DNA of 64,000 bases from Dendrobium chrysotoxum (GCA_019925795.1 CM034307.1:37845201-37909200), one strand, 5' to 3'; counted from the stretch's first letter, positions 11,352 to 23,456 are shown. Numbers and translations are program-made. The notes: generated by a model not told the origin, from the letters alone.

Positions 11352-13297
11352 ATGGATACACCAAGCAGTCAGCCAGCATCTTTTCCTCATAGCGTGCAAG
11401 AGAAATTAGATATTGCTTGGAATCATTTTAGTGAGTCCAGAACAGCTGATGAAAAGTAACAATTTAGGTGTCTTCATTGTGGGGTTGTTTTCAAGGGTGG
11501 AGGGATTAATAGGATGAAACAACACCGTGCCGGGATCAAAAGAAATATTGCTTCTTCTAAAAAAGTCCCACATGACATTCGATACCAAATGCAGGAGAAT
11601 CTGAACAAAATATCAAAGAGGAAACAATAGATATAAGAACATTTAAAAGAAAGTGTAGCTATATTAGAAGGAGAAGCAGTAGAAGAAGAGAGAGAGGCTC
11701 ATCTTCACTACCTAAATCTCAGAGCTCAGATGCACATCATACAAGCACTGATAAGGGAAAGCGAAAACGAAACCTGGATCTCAACTATCACTGATAAGTG
11801 TTATGGCATCTAAAGATGCCATACTTCGTGTTGATTTAGCCGTAACTAGATGGTTTTATAATAGTTGTATACCCATTAATGCTTTGAGCTTATCTTTTGC
11901 ACAGAAGGCCATCAATGCCATAGTCGCTATTGGACTAGGTTATAAGTTACCATCATATCATAAGCTACGAGTTACCCTACTATGAGATTGTAAAAGCATG
12001 GAATGATGTAGGGTGCACACTAATGGCTAATGGGTGGATAGATAGATAGAGCTAAACTTTGATAAATTTTCTTTTGTATTGCCCATGGGGAATTTCTTTC
12101 ATAAAGTCTGTTGATGCTTCAAATATAACTAAAGATGTCATAACACTTTGTTCATTATTTAGTGAAGTTGTTGATTGAATTGGCCTAGAGAATATTGTGT
12201 CGTTAATGACAGACAATGCCGCTAATTATAATAAGGTTGGAGGACTGTTGAATGAGAAATACGGGAATATATATTGGTCATCATGTGCAGTACATTGCAT
12301 GAATCTTATCCTTAAAGACATAGGCAGTATGCCTTACATTATGAAAATGGCGAGGAAAGCCTCTAAGGTAACTATTTTCATGTACAACCACATTTTCATT
12401 CTAGTATGGTTAAGGAGAAGATCTGGTTAGAAAGAAATTGTAAGGCCCGGTGCAACTAGATTTGCCACTACATTTATCACATTGAGGAGTGTATACGATC
12501 ATAAACATGATTTACAAGCTTTGATAACAAGTAAGATGTATTCTGATTCAAAGCTATATAAAACAGTAAAAGGAAAGGAGGTGGCCGCTGTTTATGGAAG
12601 CACAATTTTGGAATGATTGTCTTGTGATATCAAAAATAACCGAACCTCTTATAAGATTGCTTAGAATTGTTGATGCTGATGAAAATCCCTCCCTAGGATA
12701 CTAATATGATGGCATGTATAGAGCTAGAAATGCCATAAAGGGAATATTCAAAAATGTAAAAAAAATGTACAAGCCCTACACAAGTATAATAAAGAACAAA
12801 TGAGATACTCTAGTATAATAAAGAACAAATGAGATACTCAATTAAGATAAGGCATACACTCAGCATCATACTTCCTTAATCCTCATTTCCAGTATGATAG
12901 ACAAAATTATTGCAATAAACCCGAAGTTATGCAAGGTTTAGTAGGATTGATTGAATAAAGACATTTGTTCTAAACCTTCATTGACAATGAATGATGTGAG
13001 GTTGTATCGTGATAATTTGGAGAGTTTTGGAAGCTCACTTGCTCTAAAAATGTTGAAAGAAATGTAGCCTGATACAAACTTAAGCCTACATTTTAATATT
13101 GACTTTCTAAAATGCAGCTTAAATTTATTATTATTGTTTGAATTGTAGATGAATGGTGGAAGATATTTGGCTCTAGTTCACCAACTTACAAAAATTACCT
13201 GTTCGAATTTTGAGCCAAACATCATCTTCTTCTGGATGTGAAAGAAACTGAAGCATATTTGAATAGATTCATAATAAAAGGTGAAATCACTTAGAAC
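11352..13297 (+). pseudogene. hAT transposase pseudogene, N-terminal and middle part
   Basis: Starting at atg 11352, the broken frames still read as a plant hAT transposase. First comes a BED zinc finger (AWNHFSESRTADEK, stop, then QFRCLHCGVVFKGG and MKQHRAG). Next is a DUF659-like core (RVDLAVTRWFYNSCIPINAL around 11826-11890, TDNAANY and YWSSCAVHCMNLILKDIG at 12205-12330, VRPGATRFATTFITL around 12440-12485). Last is the start of the hAT dimerisation domain (DEWWKIFGSSSP at 13150, SSGCE-like at 13230). Many stops and frameshifts rule out an active enzyme. The intact protein would cut and paste hAT elements in the nucleus. The reading is cut at 13297 by copia 2 and resumes at 22137. Confidence 0.82.
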
Positions 13298-14654
13298 TGT
13301 TGCGACTCGAGCTCACGAGTTTATATTTTTGATGATAACAAATATTATGGCTCACATCTTTATGTCTCCTAGCTTTTTCATTATATACTTGTTTGTGTGT
13401 ACTAACATTTCAGGAACACCATGCATCATCCAACGAAGATTCAAGACTCAAGATTGGGTAGAATAGGTTATGCTATAAAAATCTTTGTAATATTCATTGA
13501 TGTACTTTTAATTTCTTGAGTCAAGTCCTGTAAGGGTATATGCTAGCTTGGTGATTATGCACACATATACTCTGGGGGAGTGAGATTGAGTCAAAACCAC
13601 AAGTTCAATTTTTGAACTAATCGTACTGGACGATTTCGATCGTCTTGGACGATTCTTTATGATCATGAAAAATAGCCGCCAATAATAATTTAGACAAGGT
13701 TGTAAGATTCAAATTTTGTTCTAATCGTCCAGGACGATATCCATCGTACTGGATGATCAATGACAATCATGCCTAAATTGATCATGTGATTAGGGGACTA
13801 ATTATGGTTAATTTGTTCAATCTAATCGTCCAGGACGATCCGTAAAGATCGTACTGGACGACCCAAGAGGTTCATGGTACGATACTTGATCGTCCCAGAC
13901 GAAACACCATAATTCTTCTAATCGTCTAGGACGATCCCCAATATCATACTGGACGATCTGTTCAAATTGGAACTGATCGTCCTGGACTATCCGGAGATCG
14001 TATAGAACTATCAGGTCAAATTTTGCACATCGTTCTGGACGATCCTGAATCGTATAGGACAATTCTTGGCGGGTGAATTAAGTTTCTAGGGTTTTCTGAA
14101 GCCCTCTATTTATGCATCGTCCTGGACGATCTTTGCCGCCAGAATTAAGTTTTAAGGGTTTTTGGAACCCTCTATTTAAGCTTTCTCAAGGCACTTGATA
14201 AGTGTCTTTGGCAGCCATTAAGGCTTTATTTTTCTAGAGAAAATTTGAAGAGAGAGCCTTGAAAGGGAGAGAGAAAAAGGTGGAGTTTGAGAGAGAGAGA
14301 AGATCCTTGGGGGGGATTTCAAGGGAGTGTGGAGGGGGTTTCACATGGTTGCTCCGGCAAGCTTGCACCTTAGTACCATCGGATTCAAGGTTTGTCTTGA
14401 GGGAAGTTTTGAAAAGAAGATCTCTTTGGTGTCAAAGGACCAGATTCCCTGCCTTCACCAGGAGGGTGAAAAAAGATTTCAGGTTCTCTGCCGCACTAGG
14501 GGAGGTGAAAGAGATTTTGTAAGGGCTTCTCCGCCTAGCTGTGGGGGCTAAAGGAGAGTTACTAAAGGTTTAGTGCAATACCTAGAATGGGAGGTTCTGG
14601 GGAGTGGACGTATATCAGGTTGAACTGAACCACTATAAATCTGGTGTGTTCTTT
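13298..14654 (+). repeat. Copia 2 5' LTR (truncated)
   Basis: This segment aligns with 18053-19204 and 21629 onward of the 3' LTR until ctggtgtgttcttt (14641-14654), where the Tat sequence tgttgacc begins. It carries the cluster of near-palindromic 15-mers. Confidence 0.85.
13620..14135. repeat. Cluster of about 12 near-palindromes (consensus atcgtccaggacgat), 5' LTR of copia 2
   Basis: Within about 520 bp the 15-mer atcgtccaggacgat, or one- to three-base variants such as atcgtactggacgat and atcgtctaggacgat, occurs about a dozen times. Seven-base arms flank a single central base, so each is close to a perfect palindrome. Many variants differ by C-to-T or G-to-A at the CG steps, as expected if methylated CpGs decayed. 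Confidence 0.85.
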
Positions 14655-14739
14655 TGTTGACCCCCACAACTCAAACCACGCATAAAAGGACAAAAATGAT
14701 GAATCAAGTAGTGCGCGGGTTGGTCTGACACCTTACTTG

Positions 14740-15690
14740 AATGGTCAAATGATCTCCGAATGTCAGACGGACTGCGCAGTTGCAATCAGAACATCAAATT
14801 CTGCTAGGTTGAGGCCCCTCGCAGTCGAATCGGATGAGATCAGTCAAAAGAGATGGCTGACACCCGAAATTAAAATGCGAGGCTGATCAAATGATGTCAG
14901 ATCGACAAACAGATTTTGTCATTACGTCTGGAATGTTGTCAACCTATAAAAATTAAGTCTTGTTATTTAATTTGGAACATCCAGAATTGTGGCACGGATC
15001 CTGAGGCAACAACACGAATTTCGAGAAAAATTAGTATCGCTGCTATCCAAATGATGTCCGTTCGCGAAATGGATTTCGCCATTGCGTCCGGAATATCGTA
15101 AATACTTAAAAACTACTTTTTCTATGTTCAAATTGGATCATCCGGGTTGGTGGCACGGATTTCGAGAAAAATCAGCCTCGCCGTTATCCAAATGATGTCC
15201 GGTCGCAAAACGGATTTCGCCATTGCGATCGGAATATCGCAAATACTTAAAAACTACATTTTCTATGTTCAAATTGGATCATCCGGGTTGGTGGCATGGA
15301 TTTCGAGAAAAATCAGCCTCGCCGCTGTCCAAATGATGTCCGGTCGTGAAACGGATTTCATCATTGCGATCGGAATATCGCAAATACTTAAAAACTATAT
15401 TTTCTATGTTCAAATTGGATCATCCGGGTTGGTGGCACGGATTTCGAAAAAATTAGCCTCCTCGCTATCCAAATGATGTCCGTTCGCGAAACGGACTTCG
15501 CCAGTGCGTCCGGAATACCGTCAATACTTGAAATGCACTACTAATTTGTTCAATTAAAGTGGCGCACGCAAATCGAGGTAATCCCTATATAAAAATATAC
15601 AAATTTGTGCCTGAACGACGTCCGATCGCGAAACGGACTGCATCGTTGCGACCGAAACGTCGGCAATACCCTAAATGCACTATCATTTTG
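14740..15690 (+). repeat. Tandem array, seven units of about 141 bp
   Basis: The marker caaatgatgtcc occurs at about 14746, 14888, 15048, 15189, 15330, 15470 and (diverged) 15610. The spacings are 142, 160, 141, 141, 140 and 140 bp. Each unit also has gatttcgagaaaaat, a cggaat.tcg.aa block and cttaaaaact. The central three units are the most alike, and the outer units are progressively degraded. Confidence 0.85.
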
Positions 15691-16129
15691 TCTAAATTCG
15701 ATATTCGGCGAGTTCGACACGTTAAACAAAGCAGTCGGCACGTAAATCAAGAAGATGGCGCGCGAATCGAAGCGGTTTTGGACCACTTAAAACACTCTGT
15801 CCTTCTAAATTAATGCCTAATGACTAAACAGTAATATAGAAATTAATTTAAATAGTTTTAACAATACAGCAGAGGCCAAATGGGAAACAGATCAAATCCA
15901 TTAAATGCTCATTAATAACCTTACCTCGTTTCGTCGAACTCTTCCTAGTTCCGTCAGTCAGCCCGTCGTCTCAAGTGTAGCTAGCCTGGACGTCCTCCTG
16001 GTCTCTAAAGATCAGGAAACAACAAAGAAACGGGTCTTCGATTGGATTCCCCCACTACAACTCTTCCCTGTTCGATCCTCAGCAGCAAAAAAAAATAAAA
16101 ACTCACGCGAAATTCCTCCCCACTTCTGA

Positions 16130-17380
16130 TCAAGCTCTCCCCTCAGCCCAACATCCCACGTTCCTCCGCCAAGACCCTGTCCGTCCAGACACTCAAGAAG
16201 CCTCTAGCTCACGTGGATCCCGTTGGCACAACCTTCCGTCACCTCCTCTACACCTGATCGCAAACAGCAGAAACTGAACTAGCTTTCTCCACTCACACTG
16301 GCCTTCTTCCCTTTGCAAAGCAGTCTTCCCTCTCATTTTATTGGCTCAAGTGACAACTCTTATCTACAAAGATTCCTTCTTGCAGCCTTTTCTGTTTTTT
16401 TCAGGTGATGTCTGAATCCAACGGAGTTTTTTTTAGCAGCTTTATTCCACAATTCATCCGGCTGAAATCATTCCACCAATCCACTCAAAACAGCCGACGT
16501 TTTTCATCTGCACTACATCTTTACATTCAAGGACAGTCGCACTTTACTTTCCTCAGCCCAAATAGAACTAGCAGCTGAGTTTTCTCAGCCCAGATAGAGT
16601 CCAGCAGCTGAATCTCCTCAGCCCAAGTAGCCTAGTAGCTGAATTGTTTCAGCCCAAACACCAATCTGCATTCATCCCTCCACTTCCTGAAGCCCACAAT
16701 CCACCAAATCAGCCCATTGTTTTAACCTCTCTAAATCATCCATTGCAGCCCACAATATCAAAAGGCCCATTGCAAATCATCACTTGCAGCCCATTTTCCC
16801 TCTAGATTCTAGCCAAAAAAAAAAAAAAAAGAAAGGAGAGCTGCTTCAAAACGGTCCTCTTCTTAACCTATAGCTAGTGGAAGTCATTCCAGCAACTTTT
16901 CAATAGCCCAATAGCTCCAACTTCTCTACTGGTTTGGCCCACTATAAATCCACATAACCTGCTGCAATCAACCCATTACCTATCCCCTTCTAATCCACCA
17001 CTCAACAGAAACCTACTTACTTCTCAAACTACCATGTAGAAGGCCCATATTTCAGCTCACCTCCTCATTCCACCCAAACAGCCAACTCATCCATTTCCTT
17101 ACGCTGAACCCACTAAGCCCATCTCAAACATATCTTCAAGCCCCACCAAATCAACCCCTGCACTCCCGTGACCTGCACTCTATAGCAGCATCTAATAGAA
17201 AGGCAACAACCCATTTCTCTGTGCACGTCTGAACTTGAATTCAGCCCATAACCAAACCACCTAAGGCCCACTAATTTCCCCTCCACATTTACTACACACT
17301 TCAGCCAACATAAACTCTCTACACCACGTAAATCCACAATTCCAAAGCCCATTTTCTCCATTAAGCTGTAAAATTCAAAT
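16130..17380 (+). repeat. cagccca-rich, C-rich block with a short tandem repeat
   Basis: About 1.2 kb of CT-rich sequence is sprinkled with cagccca (more than 15 occurrences). Between 16553 and 16660 a unit of about 35 bp, tcagccca.atag..tagcagctga, is repeated three to four times. No coding frame is convincing. It occupies the position of the CT-rich block of other Tat LTRs. Confidence 0.6.
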
Positions 17381-18038
17381 AGTATCATTATTTCTGTTAG
17401 TTGCTAATATTAATTTATATGTTTTTTTTTATCATTACCATTAATTGATGTCATTAACTGTTTGTTATCATTACTGTTTAGTTGGAAATACATGTATATA
17501 TACATGTGTGTGTTTTGTATATTCATGTGTGCAAATGCCATGTAAAAGAATGAATGATAAAAAAAAGAGGAAAAAGAGTTTCAAGAAAAAAAAAAGAAAA
17601 GATATTAAAAAAAAGAAGAGAGAAGAAAAAGAAAAGCAAAAAAAAAGATAGAGAAAGAAAGAATTTTTGCAAATTTGACAAAACTCGCCTCGGCGCTTGC
17701 AGTGCGGCGAACGACCACCCATACACGTTTTTCTCTAGCATGGTGGGAAGGGAACCCGGTGCGACGCCTACGACGACGAAAGTAGACCCTGTACACGCTT
17801 TTCTCTAGCGTGGCGGGGACGAATATAAGTACCCGTAGCACTTTTTTGTTGTATTTGTTTAGTTTATCTTTTTATCTAGTTATTTGTTATGTTTTATTTA
17901 TTTTGTTTTTAAAATAAAAATTAAAAAGAAAGAAAATTGTGTTTTCTCCTATTTTTTAAAATTTTTATCTTAGTGAGAGGGAGATTAGGAGAAAATACTT
18001 TTGGTTTGCAAATTCAACCAGTAATGTTTGCCATCGTC

Positions 18039-18052
18039 AAAAAGGGGAAGAT
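18039..18052 (+). other. Polypurine tract of copia 2
   Basis: aaaaaggggaagat lies directly before the 3' LTR start tgttgctactc. This is the usual plus-strand primer for LTR elements. Confidence 0.75.
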
Positions 18053-18369
18053 TGTTGCTACTCGAGCTCACGAGTTTATATTTTTGATGATAACAAACAT
18101 TATGACTCATATCTTTATGTCTCATAGTATTTTCATTATATACTTGTTTGTGTGTGTATTAACATTTCAAGAATATCATGCACCATCCAACGAAGATTCA
18201 AGGCTCAAGATTAGGTAGAATAGGTTATGTTGTAAAGATTTTTGTAATATTCATTGATGTAATTTTAATTTCTTGAGTCAAGTCCTGTAAGAGTGTATGC
18301 TAGCTTGGTAACCATGCACACACACGCTCAGGGGAGTGAGATTGAGTCAAAACCAGAAGTTCAATTTTT

Positions 18370-18970
18370 GAACTAATCGTACTAGACGATTTTGATCGTC
18401 TAGGACGATCAGCTCATTGAACTAATCATACTGGACGATTTCTATCATTCAGGACGATCCTTTATGATCATGAAAAATAGCCGCCAATGATAATTTAGGT
18501 AAGGTTATAAGATTCAAATTTTGTTCTAATCATCCAGGACAATATCCATCTTACTGGACGATCAATGACAATCATGCCTAAATTGATCATGTGATTAGGG
18601 GACTAATTATGATTAATTTGTTCAATCTGATCGTCCAGGACGATCCGTGAAGATCGTACTGGACAACCCAAGAGGTTCATGGGACGATACTTGATCGTCC
18701 CAGACGAAACACCATAATTCTTCTTCTAATCGTCTAGAACGATCCCCAATATCATAATGGACGATTTGTTCAAATTTGAACTGATTGTCCTGGACTATCC
18801 AGAGATTGTCCAGGACTATCAAGTCAAATTCTGTACATCATCCTGGACGATCCTGAGATCATGCAGGACGATTCTTGGCAGCTGAATTGAGTTTTTAGGG
18901 TTTTCTGAAGCCCTCTATTTAAGCATATCGTACTGGATGATCCTAAGATCGTCATGGACGATCTATGCCG
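18370..18970. repeat. Same near-palindrome cluster in the 3' LTR of copia 2
   Basis: This is the partner of 13620-14135. It has the same spacing and motif but independent point changes, mostly CG to CA or TG. It also has one extra unit near 18925-18965 (atcgtactggatgat and atcgtcatggacgat). Confidence 0.85.
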
Positions 18971-19671
18971 CCAGAATTGAGTTTTCTGGGTTTTTGGAGC
19001 CCTCTATTTAAGCTTTCTCAAGGCACTTGGTAAGTGTCTTTGGCAGCCATTGAGGCTTCATTTTTCTGGAGAAAATTTGAAGAGAGAGCCTTGAAAGGGA
19101 GAGAGGGAGAAGATCCTTGGAGGGGGTTTTAAGAGAGTGTGGATGGGGTTTCACATGGTTGCTCCGGCAAGCTTGCACCTTAGTACCATCGGACTCAAGG
19201 TTTGTGATAGGAAACACTTGAAGATCTCAAGTAATTCCTATCGATCTTCGGAAAATAGCGAGAAATCTCCACCAAAAGCCACATGAAAACACGAAAACAG
19301 TAGATAATTTGTATTATTTGATGAAAGGGAACGGAAAATCGCAAGATACAATTGATCCTCTATTCGAGAGGAGGATCTCTCTCTCCCAAATCTCTAGATG
19401 CCGCTAGAGCCCAAAAGACCTAAGAGATCTCAAATTTCAGCCAAATTCAAGATGCCCTAACCCTAGGAAAACAAAGTATTTAATGTATACAAATCAAAAG
19501 GAAATCCCTAAACAGTCCCTACATTCAAATTTCCCTCTCAAACCCCTCAAAATTCCTTCCTAAATTGCTCCTTGGGAGGCTTGCGGTGCGCTCGCCTGTA
19601 GCGGGAGGCGGACATTGTCCGCCTCGTTCCACCTGGGCCGGTCCCGGCTGGACCGGTCCAATTGGACCGGT

Positions 19672-21051
19672 CTAATAATACTCTCCTCCCAAAGATCCAC
19701 CTTGTCCGCAAAGTGGAAAGACGACACCATCCTCCCATCCTTCTTCATCACAAACAACAAGAACCTGAAGAGTTCGGTCCTTACATCTGTGCCCCGCCGC
19801 ATACCTCTCATCACATCTGAAACAGATCCCCTTCGCCCTCTTCTCCTGTAATTCTGTTTCTGTGAGCTTCTTGAAGTTGTCCCCAGGTCTTCCGCCGGCA
19901 GTCTTCTCCTTCGGAGTCTCCCGAAAGGTACCCGGTGTCGGCTCCTTAGGTGTCAAAAAGGTGGTGGCCATCCTGTACGTGCCTTTTGAGCTGCTGCCTT
20001 CCACCCCTTTCTCCAGGTGCCTCTGATCCTCCACCAACTGAGCTAGTTCCATAGCCTCTCCCAAGTCACGAGGCCTCATTACTCTAACCGCTGCCCGGAT
20101 CTCTGGTGTCAGCCCCTTCATGAAATTTCCCTTGAGTACTGTCTCAGGAAGGCGGTCCAATCGGCTAGCAAGGTACTCGAATCTCTCCCGGTACTCCGTC
20201 ACTGAACCCTCCTGTGTCAAGACGAAGAACTGCTCGTAGAAGTCTCCTCCCCTGCCAGTTCAGAAACGTTCTACCAAACAATCCTTGAACTCTCTCCAAC
20301 TCCGTATGGGTCGTCGCATGTCCCTCCACTGATACCAAGACAAAGCCTTCCCTTCCAAACATAGGCCCGCCGTCGTCAGTCTCTCGTCTTCTGTCAACCC
20401 ATTGACGGCGAAATATCTTTCTACCTTGTAGATCCACCCGTGCGCATCCTCCCCCTCAAAGATTGGCATCTTCAGTTTTCTCACCCTCGGGTCACACCAA
20501 TTTCCCCTAAATCCTCCATAACCTCTCATTCCTTGAAGAGGAGGTGCTCCCCAATTGTCACGATCTTCCCTCCGGCGATCATAACCAAACCCTTCATCAA
20601 AATCCCCTCTTCTTCTTTCAAAATCAGCACCCCGGCGATCAAAATCATCCCCTCTCCTTTCAAATTCAGCACCCCTTCTGGCGTAGTCACTGCTCCTCTC
20701 CTCTCTAGAAAGTGGTTCTAGAGGAGGCATTCCATCTTCTCCCTCCAGGATCTCCACTTCTGGATTTTCCCTTCCCCTAAACGTGTTAGGGTTCCCATTT
20801 CTTCCATGGCCGCCGATAGTTTCCTATGCTTCCGATGTCACTGGTTTGATTTTGGCTTCAAGCAATTTCTTCAACATCTCTTCCATCACAGCGAACTTCT
20901 CTTCCATCACGGCGAACTTCTCTTCCATCTTTTTATTATTGGATGAAATCTGATTTTGAAAATCAGACCATTTTTCCTCCAACTCTGATTTAAGTTGCGC
21001 AATTTCTCCTTCCAAAACTTCAACCTTCTTCCCGGCCATATTTCTTCCCAA
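19672..21051 (-). pseudogene. Gag pseudogene of the gag-only element
   Basis: One frame runs from ATG 21051 to 19672 (about 460 codons) apart from two nonsense codons, TAG at 20824-20826 and TGA at 20260-20262. The N-terminus is a predicted coiled coil (EGEIAQLKSELEEKW and the doubled heptad MEEKFAV). Next is an Arg/Asp-rich repeat (ERRGDDFDRRGADF). Then comes a retrotransposon gag domain (MPIFEGEDAHGWIYKVERYF, LSWYQW, SWREFKDCLVERF and, past the stop, SVTEYRERFEYL and MKGLTPEIRAAV). Near the C-terminus is a CFRCDERYAAGHRCK zinc knuckle. Intact gag would form the particle shell around the element RNA. The type is that of gypsy-like plant gag proteins. Both stops could arise from C-to-T changes. 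Confidence 0.85.
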
Positions 21052-21132
21052 GAACCACGAGAAGATCTTCTTCCGGATGAGATTTCACCACTAAAATTTT
21101 ATAATTTTAGCCGCTGATGGTCCCAAGACAAC

Positions 21133-21144
21133 GCTCTGATACCA
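21133..21144 (-). other. Initiator-Met tRNA primer-binding site
   Basis: gctctgatacca on the + strand is tggtatcagagc on the coding strand, complementary to the 3' end of plant initiator methionine tRNA. It sits 3 nt inside the 5' LTR of the gag-only element. Confidence 0.9.
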
Positions 21145-22136
21145 ATTTGATAGGAAACACTTGAAGATCTCAAGTAATTCCTATCGATCTTCGGAAAACA
21201 GCGAGAAATCTGCACCAACAGCCACACGAAAATATGAAAACAGTAGATAATTTGTATTATTTGATGAAAGGGAACGGAAAACCGCAAGATACAATTGATC
21301 CTCTATTCGAGAGGAGGATCTCTCTCTCCCAAATCTCTAGATGCTGCTAGAGCCCAAAAGACCTAAGAGATCTCAAATTTCAGCCAAATTCAAGATGCCC
21401 TAACCCTAGGAAAACAAAGTATTTAATGCATACAAATCAAAAGGAAATCCCTAAACAGTCCCTACATTCAAATTTCCCTCTCAAACCCCTCAAAATTTCT
21501 TCCTAAATTGCTCCTTGGGAGGCTTGCGGTGCGCTCGCCTGTAGCGGGAGGCAGACATTGTCCGCCTCGTTCCGCCTGGACCGGTCCCTGCTGGACCGGC
21601 TAGACGGTCCAATTGGACCGGTCTAACAGTTTGTCTTAAGGAATGTTTTGGGAAGAAGAAGATCTCTTTGGTGTCAAAGGACCAGGTTCTCTTCCTTCAC
21701 CAGGAGGGTGAAAAAGGATTCCAGGTTCTCTGCCTCACCAGGAGGATGAAAAGGATTTCAGGTTCTTTGCCGCACTGGGGGAGGTGGAAGAGATTTTGTA
21801 AGGGCTTCTCCTCCTAGCTGTGGGGGCTAAAGGAGAGCCACTAAAGGTTTAGTGCAATACCTAGAACGGGAGGTTCTGGGGAGTGCACATAGGTCAGGTT
21901 GGACCGAATTACTATAAATCTGGTGTGTTCTTTCTGATTATTTTTCGCACTTTATTTTTACTGCGATTAACTGCTTTGGTGAAATCTCTGATTTATCTTT
22001 TTATTATTGATTTAATTCGTTTCCGCTGCAAGATATAAAAAGATTTTTCTTTTTGTTAAAGAAGTTTTTAAATATCAAATTCACCGATAATCTTGGTTAA
22101 CCTCGGGACTAGTTCTTTAGGGTTTAACACCTCTCA

Positions 22137-22560
22137 CGAACTTTCAAGAACATCAAAGACTTAATGATCTTGTATATGTACGATATAACCTCAATTTGAA
22201 AAATAGGTAATACATTATTGTATATTGCAATATTTCTTTCATTAATATTGCATATTATATTTATCAATTATCAAGTTTTATTTTAACTCTGTAGACTACA
22301 GCTTAAAAGGTGGAATTATAATCCTTTAGATTTTACAAGCATTGAAATGATAGACTTCTGGATGCTTGATGAAGAGTCGACTGCAAAACTTAATTTGGAG
22401 GACTTAGAGACAGAAATTTACAGAGAGGATACATTTCCTCCTACTGAAGAATCTAATATAGCTTCTACTAGACCATCTCAAGGTATGTTTAGAATTGAAT
22501 TTAATTTATTTTGCATTCATAATTCGCTTATAAATATCACTTGAAATATGTAAGTGATGA
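22137..22560 (+). pseudogene. hAT transposase pseudogene, C-terminal end
   Basis: Directly after copia 2 the hATC domain resumes: HQRLNDLVYVRYNLNL can be read at about 22150-22200. The C-terminal tail follows at 22280-22490 (NPLDFTSIEMIDFW-like, then an acidic stretch). An intron-like AT stretch separates the two parts. Joining with 13150-13297 gives the usual order of this domain, which confirms where copia 2 landed. The fragment is non-functional. Confidence 0.7.
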
Positions 22561-23456
22561 TGATGAAGTGCTCGAATGTGAGGTAGTTGGTGCATCGAGT
22601 GAAAGGTTTCAGTGAAGAAGGATTTGGGAATGTATTATTGGATAATACAAATATAGGGGGTTATTAAATTATTAGATTTTTTGAGTTTTTTAATGTTAAA
22701 ATTAAAGTGAATGATTATATATGGATTTTTGTTTGTTTTAAACATTTATCTTTATAACATGAACATACTATTTGTATTGCATCTCTTATTGGGTGTTACT
22801 TATCTTTTCATTTTATTATAAAACATCTACTAGAGAAGAAAATGAAGGTTTCAAAGAAAATTTTGAGGAGAAATTATGAAGAGGTATGTTATGTATTACT
22901 TTGTCTTTAATTTTCAAAAATAATATATATTACACTATTTTATACATTTCTTAATTGTCTATTTTGTCACATGTTTTAATTCCTTTTCTTTTGTTCATTT
23001 CATGTTTTTACAGTTTCACATGCTACACATGCTAGAGAAAGAGAACTGAAGATGGTATACATTCCTCAACACCCAACGCACAATAGAGCTCGATAAAAGG
23101 TATGCATTCATCCACCAATGCAATGTTGTTTGGTCATCCTATGCGGGAACTAGGAGCTGCAGGATGGCTAGATCACCTCGTGCGGGAACCCGGAGCCGCA
23201 AGGTGTGTAATTTGGTGATGCTTTTTGAATTACAATTACTCTCCATTTATTAGGTTAGTTATAAATATTGCTCAAGTTATTTGTGAAATATTTGTTTATG
23301 TTTTACCACATTAGTGTTATTTGTTTATATTTTATAGACTTAGTTGATGCCACATTTAGGTGTTTTGATTAGTTTGATATGAAAATGGAATTTAGAGTGA
23401 AGGTATTAGAGCAAAAATTTTCATTTATTTATAATTTTTAATAATGTTATTATTTA
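22561..23456 (+). other. 3' non-coding part of the hAT element
   Basis: AT-rich sequence between the transposase tail and the right terminal repeat. Apart from a short imperfect duplication (gtgcgggaacccggagc and atgcgggaactaggagc near 23130-23200), I see no coding or repeat structure. Confidence 0.5.

Larger units (their letters stand above)
14655..17850 (+). mobile_element. Tat-clade LTR fragment inside copia 2
   Basis: The fragment starts with tgttgaccccc (14655), the Tat LTR 5' end. Near its right limit it has the Tat hairpin module: ccatacacg and gtacacgcttttctct units around 17710-17820, preceded by gcctcggcgcttgcagtg and followed by aagtacccgtagcac. The conserved 3' part and terminus gagcccaca are missing, so the right breakpoint (about 17850) is approximate. 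The insertion was followed by a deletion that also removed the rest of the copia 2 5' LTR and its internal region. Its 5' part differs completely from the other Tat LTRs and holds a 141-bp tandem array and a cagccca-rich stretch. Confidence 0.65.
19205..21628 (-). mobile_element. Gag-only LTR retrotransposon (TR-GAG type), minus strand
   Basis: This is a 2424-bp element with near-identical LTRs (19205-19677 and 21148-21628, about 3% different by eye). It has perfect gtttg duplications at 19200-19204 and 21629-21633. On the - strand the 5' LTR is followed, after 3 nt, by the classic initiator-Met primer site tggtatcagagc (complement of 21133-21144). A polypurine stretch tttgggaggagagtat lies before the other LTR (complement of 19678-19693). 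The interior, about 1.47 kb, codes only for a gag-like protein, with no room for protease, RT or integrase. Mobilisation must therefore have used a partner's enzymes. It is nested in the 3' LTR of copia 2. Confidence 0.9.
13298..22136 (+). mobile_element. Copia-type LTR element (copia 2), internally deleted and itself interrupted
   Basis: Two direct LTRs share the start tgttg(c/t)actcgagctcacgag. The 5' LTR is 13298-14654, cut by a Tat LTR fragment. The 3' LTR is 18053-22136, about 1655 bp after removing the gag-only element. The 3' LTR ends in ctctca. Flanks agaac (13293-13297) and cgaac (22137-22141) match at four of five bases. A polypurine tract aaaaaggggaagat precedes the 3' LTR (18039-18052), as in many plant copia elements of the SIRE/Tork sort. 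Almost the whole internal region is gone and only about 200 bp before the polypurine tract remains. LTR divergence by eye over the first 320 bp is about 7%. The superfamily call rests on the tract, not on coding sequence. Confidence 0.75.

Noticed and set aside
14740..15690. CRISPR-like array
   Set aside because: Repeats are 141 bp head-to-tail without unique spacers, in a plant LTR. This is a minisatellite.
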